Shown: positions 8,735-15,453, counted from the first letter of the stretch. The stretch: 16,276 nt of DNA from JBHPCZ01 sp042573625 (GCA_042573625.1 JBHPCZ010000076.1:1-16276), one strand, 5' to 3'. The notes: generated by a model not told the origin, from the sequence alone. Made by a program: numbers and translations.

Positions 8735-8971
8735 ACAGCCTATTACATAACTCACTTAGTTTCCGTTCATCATCGGTCCTTTTCCGCAATATCTGTGTCC
8801 GTCTGCAGGATTTGTTTGTGCGGCGTACTAAACGTACGCCTCCGCACAATCTCTTGATTTCCTTGACCTTGCGAAAAATTTCTCGATTCTGAATCGGAAA
8901 CTCATATATTTAGTTCATTAAGGAAAAAAAGATCACTCCTTTATTCCTTGAGAAACCGTTATTTTTTTGTG
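8735..8971 (-). promoter_or_regulatory. Structured untranslated leader of the pabA-pabBC operon
   Basis: The 316-bp gap between the HD-domain gene and pabA holds no credible gene. Reading the minus strand from the putative promoter, it contains a 13-bp palindrome-like stem CGATTCAGAATCG followed by UUUUU (near 8905-8876), then a strong hairpin at 8849-8816, then the terminator at 8734-8703. One minute reading frame (Met-Met-Asn-Gly-Asn, ATG ATG AAC GGA AAC TAA) is preceded by AAAGGA, but it lacks runs of aromatic codons, so a classic trp-type leader peptide is not seen. I do not recognise a known riboswitch, including the THF classes. Confidence 0.4.
8816..8849 (-). repeat. Strong hairpin in the pabA leader
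   Basis: On the minus strand TTGTGC (8849-8844), a 3-base bulge, GGCGTAC, a five-base GTTTA loop, GTACGCC and GCACAA form a nearly perfect 13-bp stem. No U-run follows, so it is not itself a terminator. It is either part of a regulatory leader RNA or the core of a dispersed repeat. Confidence 0.6.
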
Positions 8972-9000
8972 TTATTATCCGACTCCTTCCGTTAAGTCAA
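8972..9000 (-). promoter_or_regulatory. Putative sigma-70-type promoter for the pabA operon
   Basis: Just past the HD-domain stop codon the minus strand has TTGACT (9000-8995). It is followed either by TAATAA at a 17-base spacing (8977-8972) or by GATAAT at a 15-base spacing (8979-8974). The -35 matches the consensus at five of six positions. Transcription would start near 8965, giving a leader of about 280 nt that ends in the terminator at 8734-8703. Pattern match only. Confidence 0.4.
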
Positions 9001-9015
9001 GAGGAATGCAGCTTG

Positions 9016-9561
9016 TCATTCAAACAGCTCTACCCAGGTCATAAATCGATTTACTTTTTCCTTGCCGTATTTTTCAAGGTTGCGGAGGATATCTTCAACC
9101 GACTTTTCCTCTGCCGCCAGATTCCCGTTTTTCGAGAAAAACTTGTCGGCATAACAGATGATCTGTTCTTCTATGGAGACCGGAAGCATGTCTCGCTCGG
9201 GAAGCGGTAGACGGTGTTGCCTGATTTCATCTGCGCGGATACCGACTCCAATATGGCGTTCGCATGCCAGCGCGTGCTTTTTAAATCCCTCTCTTTCCAG
9301 AATGTCACGGCCCAAATATCCATGGCTGATATAGGGATGCTCCCCCGTACAACCGAGTTCCGGGGTCCTGGTAAAGAAAATGCCGATGTCGTGAAGCATG
9401 GCGGCTTCTTTTATAAAATTAAGGTCCGGATTGAGGTGGGCTACTTTTCCAGCGGCAATGATTGCTTTGTTTGATACCAGTTCGCCGTGCTGTATGAGGA
9501 TCCGGTAAGTTCTGGACTCTGTGTTGTAGTATTTTTTGATAATATCTAAAGGTTGGATCAT
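9016..9561 (-). CDS. HD-domain metal-dependent phosphohydrolase, conserved uncharacterised family (TIGR00295-like)
   Basis: From the ATG at 9561 the protein has 181 residues beginning MIQPLDIIKKYY. It carries the HD-superfamily signature: H25 in IQHGELV, the HD pair at 57-58 in AAMLHDIGIFF, H103 in ERHIG, and D139 in CYADKFFSK, which would bind one or two divalent metals. The arrangement fits the small archaeal/bacterial family of stand-alone HD hydrolases known as TIGR00295, whose substrate is unknown; nucleotide-like phosphomonoesters or diesters are typical of the superfamily. The frame stays open to a TTG at 9582, but that codon lacks a ribosome binding site and adds residues not typical of the family. 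The gene lies 260 bp downstream of prfB. There is no signal peptide or membrane segment. The biological role cannot be read from the context. Confidence 0.85.
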   Translation of the reverse strand: MIQPLDIIKKYYNTESRTYRILIQHGELVSNKAIIAAGKVAHLNPDLNFIKEAAMLHDIGIFFTRTPELGCTGEHPYISHGYLGRDILEREGFKKHALACERHIGVGIRADEIRQHRLPLPERDMLPVSIEEQIICYADKFFSKNGNLAAEEKSVEDILRNLEKYGKEKVNRFMTWVELFE

Positions 9562-9821
9562 ATCAATTAAGTTGCCATTCAACAGGTATTTTCAAATATC
9601 GAATACAGAGGGAAAGCATCGCGTTTACCTTCGGATTCGTTTTTCCGTGAAATTTGGAGCTGTTATTTTTCAACGTCCGAAAAGGTTTGATCGTTCGATA
9701 TTCCGTGTTGGACATTGGATATTCGGTCACTGCAAAATGTCTACGGTTTTTCAAGGCCTGGGACGATCTCCTATCGAGGGGACTTTTCCTGATGCCTCTC
9801 GTTTTGCAAAGTCAAAACTTC
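9562..9821. other. Intergenic region between prfB and the HD-domain gene, possible mobile-element remnant
   Basis: No gene is supported in these 260 bp. Near 9694-9730 the plus strand carries two close copies of GATATTC (GATATTCCG and GATATTCGG) separated by TGTTGGACATTG. The A/T-rich repeat of GATATTC and TTGGACATTGG motifs resembles low-complexity tracts I associate with flanks of four-helix-bundle/IVS-type elements. That link rests on recollection and is weak. No terminator for prfB and no firm promoter for the HD gene were found. Confidence 0.25.
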
Positions 9822-10911
9822 TCAAGCCAGCAGCACCCCTTCAATAAACGGGTCGATCGCACCATCCAGAACACTGTTTACATTGCCGACTTCAAGATTG
9901 ATTCGGTGATCTTTAACCATCTGGTAGGGATGAAGGACATACGAACGGATTTGGCTCCCCCAGGCAATGTCACCTTTGGTGTCGTGCATTTCCTGAAGCT
10001 TTTGGTCCTGTTTTTGCTTTTCACGCTGATGAAGCCTGGATTTCAGCACCTTCATTGCCATTTCCTTGTTCCGGTATTGGGATTTTTCCTGCTGGCACTG
10101 CACAACAGTTCCGCTGGGCAGGTGTGTGATCCGAACGGCACTGCTGGTTTTATTTACATGTTGTCCTCCGGCGCCGCTGGCTCTGTAAACGTCAATACGC
10201 AGATCCTTGTCGTCGATGTCGATAATGATTTCGCTGTCCAGTTCAGGGTAAACAAAAACAGAGGCAAAGGATGTGTGCCGTTTGCCGCTGGCATTAAATG
10301 GTGAAATCCGCACCAGGCGATGAACACCTGTTTCTGACTTCAAATAGCCGTAAGCATAATCTCCGTTTGCTGTAAAGGTAACGCTTTTGATTCCAGCTTC
10401 ATCACCCGGTTGAAAATCGATGATGTCGATCTTAAAACCTTTGCGTTCAACCCACCGTGTGTACATCCTGAAGAGCATCTCGGCCCAGTCTTGAGAATCG
10501 GTTCCGCCGGCGCCGGCGTTAATGGAGATGATGGCATTTTTCCGGTCATCCACGCCGTCCAGCATGAGTTCGAAGGAAAGCTTTTCTGTTCTCTTATCAA
10601 TTTCTTGAAGTTGTAGAGAAACTTCTTCGATGGTATCCGGGTCGGACTCCTCAAGGGCGAGTTCCAGCAAAATTTTGCTTTCTTCGAGATCGCTGCAGAG
10701 TGCGTTGAAGCGGTTGACCATGGCAGAAAGCGCCGTGCGTTCCTGCATGACAGTTTTAGTTTCTTCAGGTTTGTCCCAAAATCCTTTATTAGCGATCAGA
10801 GCTTCGATTTCTTTGAGCCTTTTTTCTTTATTTGCAAGGTCAAAGATAGCCTCTGAGTTGTTCTAATTTCTGGCCAAGCTCCTTGATGTTCTGATCGAGT
10901 TCTAAAGACAT
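9822..10911 (-). CDS. prfB: Peptide chain release factor 2, expressed through a programmed +1 frameshift
   Basis: RF2 recognises UGA and UAA stop codons on the ribosome and triggers peptidyl-tRNA hydrolysis. The gene starts at the ATG at 10911, behind a strong AGGAGGT Shine-Dalgarno. Frame zero encodes 23 residues, MSLELDQNIKELGQKLEQLR then GYL, and stops at an in-frame UGA (10842-10840). A +1 shift at CUU-U continues as DLANKEKRLKEIEAL and gives about 362 residues in all, the usual RF2 length. The RF2-specific SPF tripeptide (RISPFN, about residues 203-205) and the catalytic GGQ (SGAGGQHVNK, about 248-250) are at the same positions as in E. coli RF2, within a few residues. The frameshift makes RF2 autoregulatory: low RF2 slows UGA decoding and favours shifting. 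Reading only from the ATG at 10748 gives a spurious 308-residue protein. lnt lies upstream across a 490-bp gap. Confidence 0.97.
10839..10854 (-). promoter_or_regulatory. prfB programmed +1 frameshift site
   Basis: The mRNA reads AGAGGCUAUCUUUGAC. It has a purine-rich internal Shine-Dalgarno-like AGAGG, the slippery CUU codon at 10845-10843, and the in-frame UGA at 10842-10840 followed by C, the weak termination context. The E. coli site is AGGGGGUAUCUUUGAC, so the shift cassette matches it apart from two bases. Confidence 0.95.
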
Positions 10912-10916
10912 TTTGT

Positions 10917-10923
10917 ACCTCCT
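10917..10923 (-). promoter_or_regulatory. Ribosome binding site that sets the prfB start
   Basis: AGGAGGT on the minus strand lies five bases before the ATG at 10911. It supports starting prfB upstream of the frameshift rather than at an internal ATG. Confidence 0.85.
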
Positions 10924-10969
10924 GTATTAAAAAATGCGCAACGGCCTCAGTCGTTGTATCTATTCCATA

Positions 10970-10999
10970 ATTTTACACCATTTTATCTGCATTTCGCAA
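10970..10999 (-). promoter_or_regulatory. Putative prfB promoter
   Basis: The minus strand has TTGCGA (10999-10994), an 18-base spacer and TAAAAT (10975-10970), about 50 bases before the prfB Shine-Dalgarno. The match is fair: four of six at -35 and five of six at -10. It would make prfB transcription independent of lnt, which is sensible given the repeat element between them. Confidence 0.35.
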
Positions 11000-11035
11000 C
11001 AAGTATCACGATTTACAATTATAATTGTGTTGGCG

Positions 11036-11058
11036 CTTCTCCAATTTGGTTGGAGAAG
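11036..11058. repeat. Perfect 9-bp hairpin next to the four-helix element
   Basis: CTTCTCCAA (11036-11044) and TTGGAGAAG (11050-11058) are exact reverse complements around a five-base loop. No U-run follows on either strand, so it is not a terminator. It abuts the left octamer array at 11060 and may be part of the same inserted element. Confidence 0.6.
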
Positions 11059-11059
11059 A

Positions 11060-11362
11060 GGATTCGAGGGTTCAAGGGTTCAAGGGTTCAAGTGTTTGTT
11101 CTCCAACGATTTTATCAGCGCTTTGAGCATCCGTTCAACTTCCTGTGTATCATCCTTGAGAGCCTTTAAATTCTCTTTATTTACATTATTTAACTCACCC
11201 GAAAGCAGGAGCCGGGTCTCCAATTCGCAAATAGAACCATAGGCAATATCTAATGATCTCAAGTCGTCTGCAGTTATCTTCCTGCCATACTTTTAACTCT
11301 TTATGGTTTTTAAGTATTTCTCTCGAATCTTTGAACCCTCGAATCCTTGACCTCTTGAATCC
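11060..11362. mobile_element. Octamer-flanked element carrying a decayed four-helix-bundle gene
   Basis: Four 8-bp units run from 11060 to 11091 on the plus strand (GGATTCGA, then GGGTTCAA three times). Five related units run from 11362 to 11323 on the minus strand (GGATTCAA, GAGGTCAA, GGATTCGA, GGGTTCAA, AGATTCGA). They are inverted with respect to each other and include an exact 16-bp inverted repeat, GGATTCGAGGGTTCAA (11060-11075 versus 11346-11331). Between them lies the remnant of a four-helix-bundle gene. The layout resembles the intervening sequences found in some bacterial 23S rRNA genes, but here it sits between lnt and prfB. I see no transposase and cannot define target duplications. 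Confidence 0.5.
11080..11318 (-). pseudogene. Remnant of a four-helix-bundle protein (23S rRNA intervening-sequence protein type)
   Basis: One frame shows KNHKELKVWQ, which matches the start typical of the four-helix-bundle (IVS/S23) family. About 25 bases later a different frame resumes as SLDIAYGSICELETRLLLSG and ends EVERMLKALIKSLENKHLNP, which matches the family's third and fourth helices. The intervening part that normally contains the SQIRRAAVSIPSNIAEG-like segment (roughly 60-65 residues) is missing and the frames do not join. The gene is therefore a deletion derivative. Its last codons and TGA (11082-11080) lie inside the left octamer array, so the element's repeat contributes coding sequence. 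Family assignment is from motif recognition; the function of intact members is poorly understood. Confidence 0.65.
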
Positions 11363-11413
11363 TTTCAAAATCATCAACTTTTTTGGAGACGATTCATTAG
11401 GTTTTTCTCGTAT

Positions 11414-12997
11414 TCAATCACGCTTAAAGATTCGATATAGATTGAGCAATCCTGCAACCAGTGTTAGCGCCAGGCATGCCATGGGAAAAAGGTCGCCGTA
11501 GCGAGTATAGACGGTTTTTTTGTGTATTATCGGAATGGACCGCGTCACGACAGCCTTCTTGAAAAGGGATGTCGGCGCGATGATCCTTCCGACAGGATCG
11601 ACAAATCCACTGATTCCTGTATTGGCCGATCTTATCAGAGATCGCCGGTTTTCAACAGCCCGGAAAACGGCCATGGAAAAATGCTGATACGGTGCGCTGG
11701 ATCGTCCGTACCATGCATCATTGGTGATGTTGACAAGGAGGGCGGCATTGTTTTCTGCCATGGCTCTGGACAGAGGGGGAAAAATGATTTCATAACAGAT
11801 CAGCAAACCGAGCTTGTCGCTGCCCCACGGAATCGTTTTTCCGCTTTTGCCGGGGTGGAAATTTCCAACGCCTTCCACCATTTTATGTAGAAACGGCAGC
11901 CATTTATGGAAGGGAATATATTCTCCAAATGGAACCAGGTGCGCCTTGTCGTACCTGCCGTAAACGGTTCCTTCGGGGCTGATCAGGTAAGCACTGTTAT
12001 AGTATTCGACGTTGTTTCTGCCGGCGACAAAGGAAGGGCTTCCGATGAGAAAGTCCGCGTCAATGGCATGAATCGCCTTTTGGACCATTTCAGAAAGCGG
12101 CTTGTTTTTCAGGAAATAGAAGGGTGTCGCGGTTTCCGGCCAAACAAGCAGATCCGGATTGTCCTTTTTTGCGGATAAAGATAGATGGATGTATTTGTTT
12201 ATCGTTGCCATCTGAAATGCGGGGTCCCATTTGATTGACTGCTCGATATTTCCCTGGATCACAGCAACGCGGGAAGTGGGTGAGGCGGATATCAGCTTGT
12301 CGATGGATTGGATGCGCCATTTTCCATAAAACCAGACCAGGCTGAAGATTAAGACAATTGTAAATATCGATCCTGAGGCAAGACGTTTTGTTGTTGCTTC
12401 TCCTTGCCAGGTTTTTCCCGATAGATGGAGAAATATCAAAAAAAGTACAGCATTGGACAGGGCAATCAAAAAAGATACACCATATACTCCGAACAGGTCT
12501 GAAATCTGTATGATATTTAAGAGGTTGAATTGAGAATATCCGACAAGTTCCCAGGGAAATCCGGTGAAAAGAAATGAGCGAATGTATTCCAGCGTCACCC
12601 ATGACAACGGAATCATGAAAAGGGCCGTTGCGGGCGTTGAACTCAATCCGGTTAAGGACATCGAAAATATCCCGGTGTAGAGCGCGAGGTATGCGGATAA
12701 TAGAAAAAACAGGGCAACGCTCAGATACAACGGGAGGTTGCCATATTGGGTCATTGTCTGAACCAGCCAATACAACAAGGTAAGATAATGAATCAGTCCG
12801 GTCAAAAAACCGAGACGAAAACCATTTTTGGGCGATATGTCTCTTAAGGCGATAAAAAGCGGAACCAGGGCAAACCAGGCAAACCAGTATCTGCCGGTTC
12901 TGGGAAAAGCGCCGGTCAGGAGCAGGCCGCTTGACACGGCTAAAAAGATTTTTAAGCTGTCAATTTTTTTATGTGATATTTCTCTTTTTATCAACAT
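11414..12997 (-). CDS. lnt: Apolipoprotein N-acyltransferase
   Basis: Lnt is the integral inner-membrane enzyme that adds the third acyl chain to the N-terminal cysteine of lipoproteins, completing their maturation for sorting to the outer membrane. The 527-residue protein has hydrophobic membrane segments across residues about 16-225. A nitrilase-like periplasmic domain follows, starting near RVAVIQGNIEQ (243-253). The catalytic triad is visible: E288 in LLVWPETATPF, K351 in RYDKAHLVPFGEYIPF, and C401 in GLLICYEIIFPP. A last membrane segment covers about 505-522 before FKRD. Length is normal for the family (about 500-530). The ATG at 12997 lacks an obvious Shine-Dalgarno. The gene begins just downstream of the cytochrome operon's terminator, so it is a separate unit. 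An intact outer-membrane lipoprotein system implies a Gram-negative cell. Confidence 0.96.
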   Translation of the reverse strand: MLIKREISHKKIDSLKIFLAVSSGLLLTGAFPRTGRYWFAWFALVPLFIALRDISPKNGFRLGFLTGLIHYLTLLYWLVQTMTQYGNLPLYLSVALFFLLSAYLALYTGIFSMSLTGLSSTPATALFMIPLSWVTLEYIRSFLFTGFPWELVGYSQFNLLNIIQISDLFGVYGVSFLIALSNAVLFLIFLHLSGKTWQGEATTKRLASGSIFTIVLIFSLVWFYGKWRIQSIDKLISASPTSRVAVIQGNIEQSIKWDPAFQMATINKYIHLSLSAKKDNPDLLVWPETATPFYFLKNKPLSEMVQKAIHAIDADFLIGSPSFVAGRNNVEYYNSAYLISPEGTVYGRYDKAHLVPFGEYIPFHKWLPFLHKMVEGVGNFHPGKSGKTIPWGSDKLGLLICYEIIFPPLSRAMAENNAALLVNITNDAWYGRSSAPYQHFSMAVFRAVENRRSLIRSANTGISGFVDPVGRIIAPTSLFKKAVVTRSIPIIHKKTVYTRYGDLFPMACLALTLVAGLLNLYRIFKRD

Positions 12998-13036
12998 AAG
13001 CGATAAGCTTAGGATAGAAGATGAAAAATATCAACA

Positions 13037-13071
13037 AAAAGGCCGGTTTCCAAAAAGGAAATCGGCCTTTT
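13037..13071 (-). terminator. Intrinsic terminator of the rhodanese-cytochrome operon
   Basis: AAAAGGCCGGTTTCC (13037-13051) and GGAAATCGGCCTTTT (13057-13071) form a 15-bp stem with one G-U pair around a five-base loop. On the minus strand the stem is followed by a U-run, 47 bases past the cytochrome b stop codon. The structure is nearly symmetrical, so it could also act on the plus strand. Confidence 0.85.
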
Positions 13072-13117
13072 GACTATATTTTTAAAAGCGCATGAATCAG
13101 ATGTGTTCGGTTCAGTC

Positions 13118-13771
13118 TTATCTTTTTTGCTCGGCCTTTTCCCAGTCCTCTACATGGACCCCTTTTTCCACGGTTTCCCATCCGGTTATCATCGCTTTGA
13201 TATGGGAAAAGAGGGTATGGCCTGTTGTCGTCATGTATACGTGAACAACGATAAAGTTGAGAATGGCAAATGCGCCGGCCATATGGATTAACGCCACTAT
13301 TCCCAGTGGAATCCCGCCAAGTCCCCACTCAGCCCAGGAATTGTAACTCCAGTAGAGAAAGCCCGTGGCCATTTGGACCGGGAGAATAAGCGCGGCCAGG
13401 GAAAGATAGGTCAGTCGCTGAAGCGGGTTGTGCTTTGCGTCTTTTCGCTTGGGAACCGGATGGGATTCGCCTCTGAAAATTCCGTAGCCGTAATACCGGA
13501 TCACCGCAAACATCTTTTTGGTCGTGGGAATATACTGCTTCCATTCACCGGTCGTAAAGACCCAGAATACGAAAAAGGCAAATGCGATCAACCATGTGAT
13601 TCCCGCAAAATTGTGCAGTTTCACCGCCAGGTCAAAGCCGAGCAGATGGTAAAGACCGTGCACTTCAAGGCCGGTGATGAGAAGAAAAACGATCAGCGCC
13701 ATCTGAAGCCAGTGCCAGAAGCGTTCGTATCGGGTAAAAAGATATATGTTTTCCATGTTATTTGTATCCAT
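13118..13771 (-). CDS. Membrane cytochrome b (b561 / thiosulfate-reductase or hydrogenase cytochrome b type)
   Basis: The 217-residue protein should be the quinone-interacting, di-heme b subunit passing electrons between the menaquinone pool and the adjacent periplasmic octaheme cytochrome c. Four membrane helices are visible near residues 21-39, 55-73, 119-140 and 155-180. Candidate heme-ligating histidines are H20 (RFWHW), H53 (KLHNF), H163 (ALIHMAG) and H177 (VVHVY). The cytoplasmic loop KRKDAKHNPLQRLTYL is typical of the cytochrome b subunits of formate dehydrogenase, thiosulfate reductase and NiFe hydrogenase. It begins three bases after the octaheme gene stop, with GGAGGA as ribosome binding site overlapping that stop, so the two are surely co-translated. 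A 37-bp segment of this gene (13523-13559) recurs exactly at the end of the window. Confidence 0.9.
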   Translation of the reverse strand: MDTNNMENIYLFTRYERFWHWLQMALIVFLLITGLEVHGLYHLLGFDLAVKLHNFAGITWLIAFAFFVFWVFTTGEWKQYIPTTKKMFAVIRYYGYGIFRGESHPVPKRKDAKHNPLQRLTYLSLAALILPVQMATGFLYWSYNSWAEWGLGGIPLGIVALIHMAGAFAILNFIVVHVYMTTTGHTLFSHIKAMITGWETVEKGVHVEDWEKAEQKR

Positions 13772-13774
13772 GGA

Positions 13775-15388
13775 TTAGTCCTCCTTCCTTCTGCCGTTGG
13801 TAAAGATCCTGCCCAGACCGTGAAGAATGACGCCGCACAGGGATGCCAGAATTATTGCCCATCCGGCAACATCAAGGGCTTTGAAGCTGTCGCGACCCGG
13901 CATGTATATCCCGGAAATATCGGCCAAGCGGCTGTTTTCATCGACGTGACATTCGGTACACCCGACCACGTTGTCTTTCGGAGCGACCATATGGGTGATC
14001 GGAAAGACATAGGTTGTTTCCACAAAATCGAATTCCCCTGAAAATGGCAGATCGAGGGCTTCACTGCCTTTGGACAGCGCTTTCTGCCAGTCGAGAGTTT
14101 TCCAATAGCCGTTGGGACCCGACAGCAAAGGGGTCAAAAGGGTCTTGTTGATTTTGTCGTATGGCTGGACGCCTCGATGGACCTTGAAGGGGAATATGCG
14201 TGCGTTTTTATCGTTCCGGTTGCCCGCGGGCCGGCTCAACGGTACGGTTTTCCCTGGATCAATCACGTCGACGGCGGTTAATGATTTTATGGATCCGTTA
14301 AACCAGAAATATTCAGGTTTGACGTTCTTGTCCCATTTCATTTGCCCTTTGATCGACAAATAGTCGTGTTTTCCGTAAGGGCCTTTGTGTTTAAACGGTT
14401 TGCCGTTTTTTGTTTCTCCGGCCTTGGACCAATCCCAGGACATTTTGGTCGGATTGACCCGGGCAAACACGGGGATGTGGCAACTCTGGCAGGCGACTTT
14501 GTCGGTATGGTCGTTTGCTTTGGAGCCTGCTTTGTGCGGAACGCTGCTGTGGCAAGATTCACAGGTGATTTTCTGCGTCAGGTCGTCTTCAATCAGACTT
14601 TTCCGATCCGAATATGCCGGCATGGTGTAAATTCTTCCTGAAATATCGTGCAAGGTTGTCGAATGGCACCGGGTGCAATTGAAATTCTGGCTGTCGGTTC
14701 CCATGTGCACGTCCAGTACTTTGTTGGGCTTGACCAGGGACGTATCCAGATCGCCGTGTTTGACGCCGTCACCGCCGCCGCCGTAAAAATGGCAGGAGCC
14801 GCAATTTTTACGGGTCGGGCGACCTATTTCTTGAACTGCCGCTTGAATGTCCGCCTGAATTTCAGCAGCCAGTTCTTTGGATTCAGAATCTGTCTCCACG
14901 AGAAATGCGTTCAGGTCTTCAAAGGCTTCCTCCCAGTTGAGCTCTTTCTGCCCATGACACACCAGACAGTTGACGGCTTCAGTCTTTTTGCCCCAGCCCG
15001 GATGACAGGAGAGGCAACCTTTGTCGGCCATTTTGTTGGCAGAGATACAAAAATTATTTAGAGACAATCCGGCTTTGCCCATCTTTTTTCCGGTGCCATT
15101 ATCGGATGCCAACCAGGTCCAGTGTATGGTTTTATGAAATTGTGCCGCTGCTTCGGAATGACAGGAAAGGCAGGCCTGGGTGATTTCCGGACCGGACTTG
15201 AATGGCTTCTTCAGTTCCTCGTGTTTTGCATGGTCAGCGGTGATCCAGAGCTTTTTGGATTTGGTCGCCTGTTGGGCCATGGTGCGGCCCGGTGCCTGGT
15301 GGGCCCCTGCTAACACCGGACCGAGGCTGATGAAAACAAGTACAGCCAAAACCAGGTTAAAGAAGCGTCGAAAACCGGATGGTTTCAT
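13775..15388 (-). CDS. Octaheme c-type cytochrome, tetrathionate reductase (Otr) family, membrane anchored
   Basis: The 537-residue protein has eight CXXCH heme-binding motifs starting at C73, C125, C141, C196, C238, C276, C300 and C477. An N-terminal signal peptide (hydrophobic core about 11-28) directs it to the periplasm. A C-terminal membrane anchor (about 503-528) has only a short basic tail NGRRKED inside. The spacing (seven hemes in the first 305 residues, then a 170-residue heme-free stretch and a last heme) and segments such as NNFCISANK fit the octaheme tetrathionate reductase family. Shewanella Otr reduces tetrathionate, nitrite and hydroxylamine in vitro and has a lysine-ligated active-site heme; the ligand here cannot be fixed without alignment. 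With the cytochrome b directly downstream it should form a quinol-linked reductase or oxidase; the physiological substrate is unknown. GAGG lies before the ATG at 15388. Confidence 0.92.
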   Translation of the reverse strand: MKPSGFRRFFNLVLAVLVFISLGPVLAGAHQAPGRTMAQQATKSKKLWITADHAKHEELKKPFKSGPEITQACLSCHSEAAAQFHKTIHWTWLASDNGTGKKMGKAGLSLNNFCISANKMADKGCLSCHPGWGKKTEAVNCLVCHGQKELNWEEAFEDLNAFLVETDSESKELAAEIQADIQAAVQEIGRPTRKNCGSCHFYGGGGDGVKHGDLDTSLVKPNKVLDVHMGTDSQNFNCTRCHSTTLHDISGRIYTMPAYSDRKSLIEDDLTQKITCESCHSSVPHKAGSKANDHTDKVACQSCHIPVFARVNPTKMSWDWSKAGETKNGKPFKHKGPYGKHDYLSIKGQMKWDKNVKPEYFWFNGSIKSLTAVDVIDPGKTVPLSRPAGNRNDKNARIFPFKVHRGVQPYDKINKTLLTPLLSGPNGYWKTLDWQKALSKGSEALDLPFSGEFDFVETTYVFPITHMVAPKDNVVGCTECHVDENSRLADISGIYMPGRDSFKALDVAGWAIILASLCGVILHGLGRIFTNGRRKED

Positions 15389-15406
15389 GGATATTTCCTC
15401 ATCTTA

Positions 15407-15453
15407 CGCATCAAAAGGAGGCAGACAGGTGGCGACGGCCTCCTTTTGATGCG
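15407..15453. repeat. Perfect 16-bp stem-loop between the rhodanese and octaheme genes
   Basis: CGCATCAAAAGGAGGC (15407-15422) and GCCTCCTTTTGATGCG (15438-15453) are exact reverse complements around a 15-base loop. In the minus-strand mRNA it begins about 20 bases after the rhodanese stop and ends 18 bases before the octaheme ATG. There is no trailing U-run, so it is not a standard terminator. The AAAAGGAGG in its 5' arm resembles a ribosome binding site buried in the stem. A role in mRNA processing, stability or differential expression within the operon is the likeliest reading. Confidence 0.85.

Noticed and set aside
8876..8905. CGATTCAGAATCG stem followed by UUUUU as a terminator for the HD-domain gene
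   Set aside because: The stem is short, interrupted and A/U-rich, and it lies downstream of the putative pab promoter; evidence is too weak for a feature.
9654..10304. A 216-codon plus-strand frame over the end of prfB
   Set aside because: It is antisense to the GGQ-containing part of RF2 and begins in the repeat-like intergenic tract.
11015..11028. Palindrome ACAATTATAATTGT upstream of prfB as an operator
   Set aside because: It is purely A/T-rich apart from its ends, common by chance in such sequence, and no regulator gene is nearby.
11060..11091. Short direct repeats as a possible CRISPR array
   Set aside because: The 8-bp units are contiguous without spacers and mirrored at 11323-11362; there are no cas genes.
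12090..12770. A 226-codon minus-strand frame inside lnt
   Set aside because: It overlaps the lnt membrane and nitrilase regions in another frame and has no family features, whereas the lnt frame has all three catalytic residues.
13021..13092. Small plus-strand frame starting ATGAAAAATATCAAC between lnt and the cytochrome operon
   Set aside because: It runs straight through the terminator hairpin and has no ribosome binding site or homologue that I recognise.
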